Source: Pseudomonas frederiksbergensis
GTDB taxonomy: Bacteria > Pseudomonadota > Gammaproteobacteria > Pseudomonadales > Pseudomonadaceae
Length of the DNA stretch: 64,000 nucleotides
Reading direction: 5' to 3'
Assembly (NCBI RefSeq): GCF_003732665.1
Contig: NZ_MOBP01000023.1
Coordinates: forward strand, 124,001-188,000
Numbering within the stretch: position 1 is the stretch's first letter; the number at the start of each line of letters is the position of its first letter. Below the pieces are notes generated by a model. It saw only the letters and a program-made list of their open reading frames with translations. It did not search any database and had not been told where the DNA came from. Shown here one piece after another: positions 54,768 to 62,247 of this stretch. The translations under genes were made by a program, and so were the position numbers.

Positions 54768-56296
54768 TGGTCGGCCTCCGAAGATTGCAGACCGAAGTCG
54801 GCGGGGAAGTGCTTGAGGGCGCTGACGACCGGGAACGGCGCCATGCCGCCCAACGCGCAGAGCGAACCGTATTGCATCGTGTCGCACAGGTCCTTGAGGA
54901 TGATCGCCTGCTCATCGCGACCGTTCTGGTCGGGCGCGGCGAGCATGCGGTCGATGACCTCAACGCCGCGAGTCGAACCGATGCGGCACGGCGTGCATTT
55001 GCCGCAGGATTCTTCGGCACAGAATTGCAGGGCGAAACGCGCCATTTGTGCCATGTCCAGACTGTCGTCCGCCACCACCACACCACCGTGACCGAGCATC
55101 GCGCCGATGCCGGCGAAGGCTTCGTAATCCAGCGGTGTATCGAAATCCGCGGGCGGCACCCAGGCGCCGAGCGGGCCGCCGACCTGTGCGGCTTTCAGCG
55201 GTCGGCCACTGGCAGTGCCGCCGCCGTAGTCTTCCACCAGTTCGCGCAGGGTCAGGCCAAAGGCCCGTTCCACCAAGCCGCCGTGACGGATGTTGCCCGC
55301 CAGTTGGAAAGGCATCGTGCCCAGGGAACGGCCCATGCCGTAATCGCGATAGAACTGCGCACCCTTGGCCAGAATCAGCGGCACCGAGGCCAGGGTCAAA
55401 ACGTTGTGCACCAGCGTCGGCAAACCGAACAAACCTTTCAACGCGGGAATCGGCGGCTTGGCGCGAACGATCCCGCGCTTGCCTTCAAGCGAGTCCAACA
55501 ACGCAGTTTCTTCACCGCAGATATAAGCGCCGGCACCGACCCGCACTTCCATATCGAAAGCCAGACCGCTGCCGCCGACATTGGCGCCGAGGTAACCGTT
55601 GGCCCGGGCAATCTCCAGCGCCTCGCGCAAGGTCGCGACGGCCTGTGGATATTCCGAACGCACATAGATGTAGCCGTAACTGGCGCCGACGGTGATGCCG
55701 GCAATCGCCATGCCTTCGATCAGCAGGAAGGGGTCGCCTTCCATCAGCATGCGGTCGGCGAAGGTGCCGGAGTCGCCTTCGTCGGCGTTGCACACAATGT
55801 ATTTCTGCACAGCCTGAGTGGCGCGCACCGTGCGCCATTTGATCCCGGCCGGGAACGCCGCGCCGCCACGGCCACGCAGGCCTGAATCAAACACCGCCGT
55901 CGCGGTTTCATCGCCGCCAATCGTGACGGCCCGGTTCAAACCCTCGAAACCGCCATGGGCTCGGTAATCGTCCAGCGACAACGGCCGAGTGATGCCAGCG
56001 CGGGCGAACAGCAGGCGTTGTTGGGTCTTCAGATAAGGCAACTCTTCCACCAGACCCAAGGCCAGCGGATGGGCGGACGGCTCGCCTTTTAAGGCGTCGA
56101 GCACGGAAGGCACATCAGCGGCAGTTAGCGGGCCGAAGCCGATCCGACCTTGCGGCGTGTCCACTTCCAGCAGCGGTTCCAGCCAATACAGGGCGCGAGA
56201 ACTGGTGCGTTGCAGGTCCTGACCGGCAAGCGCCAACGCCACCTCATCGGCACCGACGGCGCGGGCCAGGGAATCACAGGGCAGATAGAGGCTCAT
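54764..56296 (-). CDS. fdsB: NAD-dependent formate dehydrogenase beta subunit (NuoF-like)
   Basis: A 510-residue diaphorase subunit that passes electrons to NAD. An N-terminal thioredoxin-like [2Fe-2S] remnant is followed by the FMN/NAD domain (GRGGAAFPAG, CNADEGDSGTFADR, GAGAYICGEETAL) and the C-terminal [4Fe-4S] motif ESCGKCTPCRIG. Start at 56296, where MSLYLPCD begins, overlapping the fdsG stop (ATGA). Confidence 0.96.
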   Translation of the reverse strand: MSLYLPCDSLARAVGADEVALALAGQDLQRTSSRALYWLEPLLEVDTPQGRIGFGPLTAADVPSVLDALKGEPSAHPLALGLVEELPYLKTQQRLLFARAGITRPLSLDDYRAHGGFEGLNRAVTIGGDETATAVFDSGLRGRGGAAFPAGIKWRTVRATQAVQKYIVCNADEGDSGTFADRMLMEGDPFLLIEGMAIAGITVGASYGYIYVRSEYPQAVATLREALEIARANGYLGANVGGSGLAFDMEVRVGAGAYICGEETALLDSLEGKRGIVRAKPPIPALKGLFGLPTLVHNVLTLASVPLILAKGAQFYRDYGMGRSLGTMPFQLAGNIRHGGLVERAFGLTLRELVEDYGGGTASGRPLKAAQVGGPLGAWVPPADFDTPLDYEAFAGIGAMLGHGGVVVADDSLDMAQMARFALQFCAEESCGKCTPCRIGSTRGVEVIDRMLAAPDQNGRDEQAIILKDLCDTMQYGSLCALGGMAPFPVVSALKHFPADFGLQSSEADQ

Positions 56297-56772
56297 GCGT
56301 CCTCCCGGCAAGCGTCGAGCAGGGCATCCAGACGCTCGGCGCTCAACCGCGCATGCACCTGACCATCCAGCTCCAGCGCCGGCGAACAGGCACAGGCGCC
56401 GAGGCAATACACCGGACGCAAACTGATACGGCCGTCGGCACTGCTGCCGTGATCATCCAGTTGCAGACGCTCACGCAACTGCGCGGCCAACTGCTCGGCA
56501 CCACGGCTTTTGCACGACTCGGCGCGGCACAGACGCAAGATATGTCGGGCCGGCGGCGCGGTACGGAAGTCATGGTAAAAACTGATCACCCCACGAATCT
56601 CGGCCTGACTCTGGTTCAGTGCGTGGGCAATCTCGGGAATGGCGACATCGGGGATATAACCGATACCCTCCTGAATCTCATGGAGGATCGGCAACAGTGC
56701 ACCCGCAGAGCCTTTATGGCGCTCCAACAGGCTGTTGACCATCGGCAGGTGCAACAACATCTCATCAGGCAT
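56293..56772 (-). CDS. fdsG: NAD-dependent formate dehydrogenase gamma subunit (NuoE-like)
   Basis: A 159-residue [2Fe-2S] subunit with the four cluster cysteines in LCRAESCKSRG and YCLGACACSPAL. GAGGA is 7 bases before the ATG at 56772. First gene of fdsG-fdsB-fdsA-fdsD; all three junctions overlap by 4 bases. In other operons fdsC (FdhD-like sulfurtransferase) stands between fdsA and fdsD; it is missing here. Confidence 0.95.
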   Translation of the reverse strand: MPDEMLLHLPMVNSLLERHKGSAGALLPILHEIQEGIGYIPDVAIPEIAHALNQSQAEIRGVISFYHDFRTAPPARHILRLCRAESCKSRGAEQLAAQLRERLQLDDHGSSADGRISLRPVYCLGACACSPALELDGQVHARLSAERLDALLDACREDA

Positions 56773-57150
56773 ACAGCATTCCTCACGGTCACGGACACAC
56801 CAGAAGGTCGTCGGTTGTCCGAAAGTGTCGGCTGCGGCGTTCACACCACGTCACGGTATCGTGGCATTTTCAGGCCGGTGGCCAGGCACCCTGAGCGGGC
56901 ATCTTGTTGGGCCCGGTACGGTCTTCGCCGCACCTCTTCAGGGCATAAATTGCAGCTTGCCACGCTGGCATCGGTTCAACTGCACAAAAGCGACGTGCTC
57001 GGTTCTTTCCACGACCACCCGTTAAGTCTAGAAGAGCACTGACAAAGGCGCGCACTGTCTGAAATGTTTTGTGGCACAAGCACGGCACACCCGCCCACTA
57101 CAGTGAACGTACGATGCCGCTCAGCGCGAACTGATCGCCAAGGAGTCAAC
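56773..57150. promoter_or_regulatory. Divergent gene-free region between fdsG and a secreted protein
   Basis: About 380 bases without a gene. It holds the fds promoter on the minus strand, which was not resolved, and the promoter of the gene at 57151. At 57072-57087 TGGCACAAGCACGGCA on the plus strand keeps the GG-N10-GC spacing of a sigma-54 promoter but has CGGCA instead of TTGCA; weak evidence. Confidence 0.4.
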
Positions 57151-57588
57151 ATGAAGAAAGCCATCCTGCCGGCGCTGATCCTCCTGATCGCCGCCCAAGC
57201 CCCGGCCTACGCCATCAACGACAAATACCGTAAACAACTGGAGCAATCCGGCTGCACCCAAATCAGCGAAACCCAAGGCTGCGACATCCACAAAACCAAG
57301 GCCGAAAACGCCAAGGCCGGCTTCACCAACCCCGCCATGGAAACCCCTTACGCCGGGCAATGGGTGGCCAAGAGCGAAGAAGGCGCGACCGTCGCCACCA
57401 TCCGCATCGATGCCAAGGAACAAGTCTGGGTCAACGGCAAACGGGTGAATGCCAAGCGCACCGACGGCACGCTACAGTTCCGCCAGGGCAAGATCACCTT
57501 CACCATTCAGGGGGATCGACGCTTGCAGAATCAGGATTACTGGATGGACAGCGATGCCGGGACCAAAGGACCGATTCAAATCGAATAA
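57151..57588 (+). CDS. Small secreted protein of unknown function
   Basis: A 145-residue protein. AAGGAG stands just before the ATG at 57151. The signal peptide (ALILLIAAQAPAYA) is followed by a mature domain with two cysteines (SGCTQISETQGC) and a beta-rich C-terminal half ending in SDAGTKGPIQIE. No family was recognised. It stands 12 bases before the PH-domain gene, so the two may be co-transcribed. Confidence 0.75.
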   Translation: MKKAILPALILLIAAQAPAYAINDKYRKQLEQSGCTQISETQGCDIHKTKAENAKAGFTNPAMETPYAGQWVAKSEEGATVATIRIDAKEQVWVNGKRVNAKRTDGTLQFRQGKITFTIQGDRRLQNQDYWMDSDAGTKGPIQIE

Positions 57589-57600
57589 CAGGAGCGACAC

Positions 57601-57969
57601 ATGATTGATTTCAACAACAAAGGATTCTTCAAACTCAAGCAAAACGAAGAATACGCCCAACGCGTAGCCGACCTTTTGCTCAACGGCGAACACGTCATCG
57701 AAGCCTACAAATCCATGCGCGACGGCGTCGTGTTCACCAACAAACGCATCATCGCCGTCAACGTCCAGGGCATCACCGGCAGCAAAAAAGACTTCACCTC
57801 ACTGCCCTACAAAAACATCGTCGCGTACTCAGTGGAAACCTCCGGCACGTTCGACCTGGATTCCGAACTGGAGATCTACTTCTCGTCACTGGGCAAAGTG
57901 AAATTCGAATTCACCGGCAGAACATCAATGGTCGAAATCTCAAAACTGATCTCCCAACACGTCCTCTGA
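57601..57969 (+). CDS. Bacterial PH-domain protein (YvbH/bPH_1 type)
   Basis: A 122-residue cytoplasmic protein of the bPH_1 family. The core GEHVIEAYKSMRDGVVFTNKR and IAYSVETSG-like segments are seen (SMRDGVVFTNKRIIAVNVQG; YKNIVAYSVETSGTFD). The fold is known for small stress-related proteins, but the role is unknown. AGGAG stands before the ATG. Confidence 0.86.
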   Translation: MIDFNNKGFFKLKQNEEYAQRVADLLLNGEHVIEAYKSMRDGVVFTNKRIIAVNVQGITGSKKDFTSLPYKNIVAYSVETSGTFDLDSELEIYFSSLGKVKFEFTGRTSMVEISKLISQHVL

Positions 57970-57979
57970 CCCAAACACG

Positions 57980-58005
57980 AAAAAGCCCCGAAAACTCGGG
58001 GTTCC
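57980..58005 (+). terminator. Rho-independent terminator after the PH-domain gene
   Basis: Stem CCCCGA/TCGGGG with AAAA loop; the T-run is weak, so termination may be partial. The A-run before it suggests activity on the minus strand. Confidence 0.55.
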
Positions 58006-58028
58006 AACTAACTAAACACAATCCAAAA

Positions 58029-58198
58029 TGTGGGAGCGGGCTTGCTCGCGAAAGCGGCATATCAGCCAACCCATCCACCAACTGACACAACCCGCCCCTG
58101 TAGGAGCAAAGCTTGCTCGCGAAAGCGGCATATCAGCCAACCCATCAACCAACTGACACAACCCGCCCCCTGTAGGAGCAAAGCTTGCTCGCGAAAGC
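58029..58198. repeat. Three direct REP copies with long shared spacers
   Basis: Three REP cores in the same orientation start at 58029, 58099 and 58171. The first is GTGGGAGCGGGCTTGC; the others carry GTAGGAGCAAAGCTTGC. The spacer after each (GAAAGCGGCATATCAGCCAA..., CAACTGACACAACCCGCCCC) is nearly the same, so the repeat unit is about 70-72 bases. Confidence 0.88.
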
Positions 58199-58264
58199 GA
58201 TATATCAGCCAACACCAAACCTAACTGACACAACCCCATCGCAAGCAAACCCAACCCCCAGCCG

Positions 58265-58576
58265 CTACCCCTCAGCCTTCTCCGCCGCCCGCTTAGGCGG
58301 CACCGTCGAAGGCCGATCCCGCGTCAAAACCTTCACCGCATCATCCACCAACGCCTTACTAAACGACGTCAAATAATGCGCCGCCCAAGCATGACGGTCA
58401 GTCTCCCGGTCATACGCAGCCTCTTTGGTCAGCGACTTCGCCAGACACAGAAAGTCCGAAGCCATCGACAACGCATCACCCAGCGGCACATCGCGAGTGA
58501 CGTGGAACAGCGGCTGGTCTGCACAGTAAATGGCCGGGGTCAGGCCGATGGTTTTGAGTTCGGGTTGATCGGTCAT
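58265..58576 (-). CDS. DUF3077-like protein
   Basis: A 103-residue protein of the Pseudomonas DUF3077 type: LFHVTRDVPLGDALSMASDFLCLAKSL in the middle and a basic end (PPKRAAEK). Function unknown. Its ATG overlaps the stop of a 36-codon frame (ATGA), so it is translationally coupled to it. A long structured leader lies upstream. Confidence 0.78.
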   Translation of the reverse strand: MTDQPELKTIGLTPAIYCADQPLFHVTRDVPLGDALSMASDFLCLAKSLTKEAAYDRETDRHAWAAHYLTSFSKALVDDAVKVLTRDRPSTVPPKRAAEKAEG

Positions 58577-58683
58577 TGGGCGTCTCCGGTGATGGAGAGG
58601 CGGTGGGGCAGGGGGGAAGCGTTACGCGATTGGGGATTGCGTAGAGGGGAAAGCCAAATTGTGTACGGATTGATGCTGCGCAT
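58573..58683 (-). CDS. Short coding frame coupled to the DUF3077-like gene
   Basis: A 36-codon frame that starts with MRSINPYTIW and ends in ITGDAQ. AAGGAG is 7 bases before the ATG, a perfect ribosome site, and the stop overlaps the DUF3077-like start (ATGA). No other ATG competes. It may be a leader peptide that controls translation of the following gene. The AAGGAG itself is part of a small hairpin (58691-58707). Confidence 0.62.
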   Translation of the reverse strand: MRSINPYTIWLSPLRNPQSRNASPLPHRLSITGDAQ

Positions 58684-58690
58684 TATTAGA

Positions 58691-58707
58691 CTCCTTGATA
58701 TGAGGAG
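58691..58707 (-). promoter_or_regulatory. Hairpin that covers the ribosome site of the 36-codon frame
   Basis: On the minus strand CTCCT (58703-58707) pairs with AGGAG (58691-58695) over a 7-base loop, masking the Shine-Dalgarno sequence. It could control translation, for example by temperature or ribosome passage. Confidence 0.45.
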
Positions 58708-58767
58708 CTGCCACGTCCGTTTCCACACGAATGGGTGACAGCTGTGCGCGGGGTGGAAAACCGGGAA

Positions 58768-58950
58768 TCAAGGAAACCGGCACGCCCGAAGACGTCCCAC
58801 GCACAGCCGCCATAACTCACGCCGCAGACACAAAAAAAGCGCCGGCAGACGTGATGGGGGCGCTGTTGCGCCTTGAATTACACGGGTTTCCACACCCGGT
58901 CGCTGAATTGGCAGCGACGGGCCGGAGATTATCGCGCAGTCTCTTTTCAT
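58768..58950 (-). CDS. Leader coding frame across the attenuator-like region
   Basis: A 60-codon frame on the minus strand with GGAGG 4 bases before its ATG. It reads through all hairpins described for the leader. The end is basic and rich in Leu, Arg and Cys. Whether it is translated cannot be told from sequence; its position over the hairpins is the reason for listing it. Confidence 0.4.
   Translation of the reverse strand: MKRDCAIISGPSLPIQRPGVETRVIQGATAPPSRLPALFLCLRRELWRLCVGRLRACRFP
58838..58918 (-). promoter_or_regulatory. Attenuator-like structure in the leader of the DUF3077-like gene
   Basis: In minus-strand order: stem GTCGCTG/CAGCGAC (58899-58918), stem CGGGT/ACCCG (58883-58898), stem GGCGC/GCGCC (58859-58872), then a terminator stem AGCGCC/GGCGCT (58838-58864) followed by seven T. 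The third stem and the terminator share GCGCC, so only one can form. This is the layout of a transcription attenuator. Confidence 0.5.
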
Positions 58951-58975
58951 GCAACCTCCGAAAGCCCTAACCAAA

Positions 58976-59288
58976 GTTAATTTCTGTTGAACTCCCCCAT
59001 TCGGGGGGGGGGCGTAAAAAATGCCTACCGCTATTTCCGAAACGTCCTATATGCAGCTTCCGTTGCCTTCCTTTATCGTTCCCAAGCTAGTGATCAAAGG
59101 ATAGAAATAACCACATAGGGACGTAATTAAAGAGTTATCAGTTTTTTAATTCTGAAATTGCATATGCTCTCAAGCTTTTTCCAAGCTATAAGATAAATGC
59201 TGAGACGTTTTTGAATGAGAGGCTAAACGGATCAGTGGCGGCGTACCATTAATGAAAAAATACAATTACAAAAAAAAGGATGTGGCTC
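58976..59288 (+). promoter_or_regulatory. AT-rich gene-free region upstream of the AvcD-like gene (possible antitoxin sRNA site)
   Basis: About 310 bases with no credible coding frame. GC falls sharply from about 59030. A C/G-run hairpin lies near 58990-59013. In Vibrio cholerae the AvcI sRNA antitoxin is coded directly upstream of avcD, so this region is the place to look for it; no promoter or homologous RNA could be assigned from sequence alone. Confidence 0.35.
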
Positions 59289-60857
59289 ATGGCAGCTGTC
59301 GAAGCAGGGCTTCGCGTGGTAGGAGGAACAAGCATTGGTAGCGAATTTGATGACGTGCTTGCGATAGAGAAGACATTGACTCCACAAGTCGTAATTGCTT
59401 TGTGTGGTCCTTTGGGGACGCCACTGCATGAGGTTGCTAAAAGTTTCGAAGAGCTTTTGTTGAGCACGGATTACGGCTATGAGCATGTGGAGATAATTAG
59501 ACTAAGTGATGAAATACGAAGTCATAAAAACGTTGGTCCCGGAAGTTCAACTCAGGAACTAATTGAGGCTGGGAATGAGTTGCGCAGAGATCATGGAAAT
59601 GAAGTATTAGCGAAGCTGGCTGTTAGGAGAATAAGTGTCGCCCGAGCCGCCGAGCAAGCGAAAGCGACCGCTGCAAAAAAATCCGAACATCCTGACCTAT
59701 TTAAGGATGATGCAGATGATGTTTTAGTGCCGAATGTGACACTGAAATGGTGTCATATTATTGATTCTGTAAAGCATGTTGACGAGCTACGTCTGTTGCG
59801 ATCGATATATGGAGAGATGTTGTATGTAGTAGGAGTCTATTCGCCAATAGAAATGCGAATAGCCAGGCTTGAGAGTGAATCAAAGAATGAGCACATTCAT
59901 GATCTTATTGATCGTGATTCAGGCGAAGAGATTGATCACGGGCAGCGCGTTGAGGATACATTTCCGCAATCCGATTTTTTTCTGCGTGTTGAGAAGACAA
60001 CTGATTCACATCGAATTAGTAGAGTAAGGCGTTTTTTGGATTTGATGCTGGGGACCGTAATAGCCACGCCGACAATTAATGAGCGCGCAATGTATGCTGC
60101 TTTTTCTGCAGCAAGGAATTCGGCGTGCCTTTCCAGACAAGTTGGCGCTGCAATTACTAGTGTAGACGGTGAGTTGATATCGACAGGATGGAATGATGTT
60201 CCGAAAGCATTCGGTGGGCTGTATCAGACAGAGGGTGACGGACTTAGTTCTGATGAAGATCGTCGGTGTTGGAATATGGGGGGTGGTGTTTGTTCAAATG
60301 ATCAGGAGAAGAAAGCGATATCTACCTACATTGTGGATAAGCTGATTGAGTCAGATATCATACCTCCTGACAAAAAAGACGCGGCTTTATTAGTTATTAG
60401 AAATAAAACTCAGCTTAAGAGCTTGATTGAGTTTTCTAGAGCAGTACATGCTGAAATGCACGCTTTGCTCAACGCAGGGGCAACAGATGGCGCAAAAATT
60501 CGAAATGGGAAATTATTTGTCACCACTTATCCCTGCCATTCGTGTGCTAGGCATTTGGTGGCGGCGGGTATTAAAGAAGTGATATTTCTTGAGCCTTACC
60601 GTAAGAGTCTTGCTACCAGATTGCATCAGGATGCTATAACTGAGAATGAGAGTGATACCTCGAAGGTGCGGGTGCTCCCTTTCGATGGCGTGGCGCCATC
60701 ACGGTTCCTCAGATTCTTTTCGGCCCATCCCGCCGGTCGGAAAAAAGATGGACGGATGATCCTAAGAGATGCAGAACCAGTGGCACGTATCTCAATGGAG
60801 GCTGTCTCTACTCTTGAAGGATTGGTAGTGAAGGGACTAGAATCCTGCCGCCTTTAA
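59289..60857 (+). CDS. AvcD-like antiphage deoxycytidylate deaminase (dCTP/dCMP deaminase)
   Basis: A 522-residue protein. The N-terminal domain has a P-loop-like CGPLGTPLHEV near residue 35. The C-terminal deaminase domain has the zinc and catalytic motif HAE (about 387) and PCHSC (about 415). This is the domain pair of AvcD, which depletes dCTP/dCMP during phage infection. Length fits (AvcD is about 530). ATG at 59289 was chosen because AAGGA is 8 bases before it. Base use is clearly richer in A and T than in the neighbours, a sign of transfer. Confidence 0.85.
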   Translation: MAAVEAGLRVVGGTSIGSEFDDVLAIEKTLTPQVVIALCGPLGTPLHEVAKSFEELLLSTDYGYEHVEIIRLSDEIRSHKNVGPGSSTQELIEAGNELRRDHGNEVLAKLAVRRISVARAAEQAKATAAKKSEHPDLFKDDADDVLVPNVTLKWCHIIDSVKHVDELRLLRSIYGEMLYVVGVYSPIEMRIARLESESKNEHIHDLIDRDSGEEIDHGQRVEDTFPQSDFFLRVEKTTDSHRISRVRRFLDLMLGTVIATPTINERAMYAAFSAARNSACLSRQVGAAITSVDGELISTGWNDVPKAFGGLYQTEGDGLSSDEDRRCWNMGGGVCSNDQEKKAISTYIVDKLIESDIIPPDKKDAALLVIRNKTQLKSLIEFSRAVHAEMHALLNAGATDGAKIRNGKLFVTTYPCHSCARHLVAAGIKEVIFLEPYRKSLATRLHQDAITENESDTSKVRVLPFDGVAPSRFLRFFSAHPAGRKKDGRMILRDAEPVARISMEAVSTLEGLVVKGLESCRL

Positions 60858-60882
60858 AGGCTCGTAGCGAAGGAGCTGGTTT

Positions 60883-61131
60883 ATGGATCGGTTAGAAGAA
60901 AAACGCGAAGCTGAGACAATGGCGCAGCTATCCTTCTGTTTTGAGGCCGTAAGCTCCGCAAAAATTGGCAGCACGGTGGGTGGTTGCGAGGCTGATTTCA
61001 CTCCGAACAGGGCAATCGCAGATGTTGTTCCCGTAAGAAGTGTCGTGTTGTCTTTCCCGCAGAACCGCAGTTCCTCCGGTTCTCAGGCACAGCTAATCCA
61101 ACGAATTCTCCAACGATCTCGTTTTTTTTGA
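60883..61131 (+). CDS. Small protein following the AvcD-like gene
   Basis: An 82-residue protein with AAGGAG 7 bases before its ATG, 25 bases after the deaminase stop. The first residues (DRLEEKREAET) are charged and helical. The middle is rich in Gly, Ser and Val. The end is basic (QRILQRSRFF). No family was recognised. Position and ribosome site suggest that it is read with the deaminase gene. Confidence 0.6.
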   Translation: MDRLEEKREAETMAQLSFCFEAVSSAKIGSTVGGCEADFTPNRAIADVVPVRSVVLSFPQNRSSSGSQAQLIQRILQRSRFF

Positions 61132-61270
61132 GACGTTCCATTTAGAGCATCGAATGCACTCACGTTTTCCTCGTTGGTTTAACTTGGAAAATGTGGGCTC
61201 GCAGCGCTGTCAGGCAATCAAATTTAGCGTGCGCACCGGATTGGATTCCTGTTTCCACTCAGCCAAGTAT
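61132..61270. other. Short gene-free stretch after the small gene
   Basis: A run of T follows the stop codon of the small gene at 61131 within a few bases, but no good stem stands in front of it. Nothing else was seen. Confidence 0.4.
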
Positions 61271-61490
61271 TCAAATAATTTCTTTCAGATAATCCTTGAG
61301 TGCAATGACCGGAGCTTCAAGCTGCTCCATCGTCCGCGCATCACTGAAATCAGCAGCCAACCTACGCAACTCCCGCCCCAACGGCGTATCAACACCACCT
61401 AAAGCCTCCCGCTCATAATCACTCATGATCGGATCATCCCGCAGAATCGGGCTTTCCCCCTCTCGCTCATAAGCCAGCTTGAGGGCGAAC
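61271..61490 (-). pseudogene. Truncated copy of the gene at 62248..62577
   Basis: The sequence matches the intact gene at 62248 at the codons for ALKLAYERE to the end, with about 10-15% difference, but lacks its first codons and has an in-frame loss of 81 bases (27 codons) between short CCTCC repeats. Upstream it runs into an unrelated repeat (GGGACAGATTTATTTT). It cannot make the normal protein. Confidence 0.75.
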
Positions 61491-61493
61491 AGG

Positions 61494-61517
61494 GAGAAAA
61501 GGGACAGATTTATTTTT
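61494..61517. repeat. Dispersed repeat fragment GGGACAGATTTATTTT
   Basis: GAGAAAAGGGACAGATTTATTTTT at the broken end of the truncated copy. This string is familiar from many proteobacterial genomes, where it lies beside REP-associated transposase genes. A REP fragment (GCGAGCCTGCTCGCGAA) follows at 61577-61593. Confidence 0.5.
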
Positions 61518-61600
61518 CGCACACTCCAGAGCACTCGGGACAAGCGATGCCCGCCAACTCAACACAAATCCGTTGGGGGCGAGCCTGCTCGCGAAATACA

Positions 61601-62101
61601 TCAGGCCGGTTCCCCGATGCACCACCACTGTACTGCGACCTCATCGTCAGGTTGAGTTACGTCATGCCCGTGCTCGATGAAATTTGCTGGTGTGTGCAAC
61701 GCAAGAGTACGACTGATCCGCTCTGGCATGAGAGCGTTAGCTTCACCGAGAAAACCCAGATAATAGTCTCGGTCATAGAAGACGGTGACTTCACTTTGAT
61801 GAACCCATGGCCACACCAGTAGGCAAGCGACGCGATAGTAACCCTGTGAGCGGTCAGCAGCGTTGGACAGGTGGTTAGCGGCTTCGAGCAGTTGCTGAAT
61901 GCAGAAGGCTTGAACTTCGATCCTGGCTTGAGGGCCTTGAATCAGGGCCTCGTGCACTGGGATCTTCCAATGTGTGTAGCGCTCCATGTGCGCGGATCGC
62001 GGGTGAAACTCGTCGCGAAAACCAGAGGCCCAGCGTTCCAGTGCACGAAGGCGACGGGGAATGCCTCTGAGTGGCTTGTTGCTTATCGCGATTTTCCGCA
62101 T
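61601..62101 (-). CDS. Conserved protein of unknown function (DUF3916-like opening)
   Basis: A 166-residue cytoplasmic protein. The opening RKIAISNKPLRGIPRRLRAL resembles DUF3916 proteins as far as recalled. The rest has HWKIPVHEALIQGPQARIEV and several Trp. No catalytic motif is evident. The start is ATG at 62101. It stands between a truncated and an intact copy of another gene, all on the minus strand. Confidence 0.65.
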   Translation of the reverse strand: MRKIAISNKPLRGIPRRLRALERWASGFRDEFHPRSAHMERYTHWKIPVHEALIQGPQARIEVQAFCIQQLLEAANHLSNAADRSQGYYRVACLLVWPWVHQSEVTVFYDRDYYLGFLGEANALMPERISRTLALHTPANFIEHGHDVTQPDDEVAVQWWCIGEPA

Positions 62102-62247
62102 TGATACGTCCTTGTGATGCTGAAAAAGTCTTTTGTATTTGTCTGCTGGCGCAATGTAAACGTGGACAGATTATTTCCATGTCAGCCAACTACTTACCTA
62201 GTACCAGTCGTGTACAAGCGGCGCCAAACTTACCCTGACCCGATCAT

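Noticed and set aside
58029..58198. Possible CRISPR array
   Set aside because: Only three units. The spacers are nearly the same and the repeated core is the common REP sequence. No cas gene is near.
58731..58970. A 79-codon plus-strand frame in the leader region
   Set aside because: It has no ribosome site and lies opposite the structured leader; the minus strand explains the sequence better.
59030..61130. Full prophage or integrative element
   Set aside because: No integrase, transposase, phage structural gene or attachment-site repeat was found. Only the deaminase and one small gene lie in the AT-rich part.
61271..61543. A 90-codon frame read as a normal gene
   Set aside because: Its first part comes from unrelated repeat DNA and its core lacks 27 codons compared with the paralogue at 62248. 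It was treated as a truncated copy.
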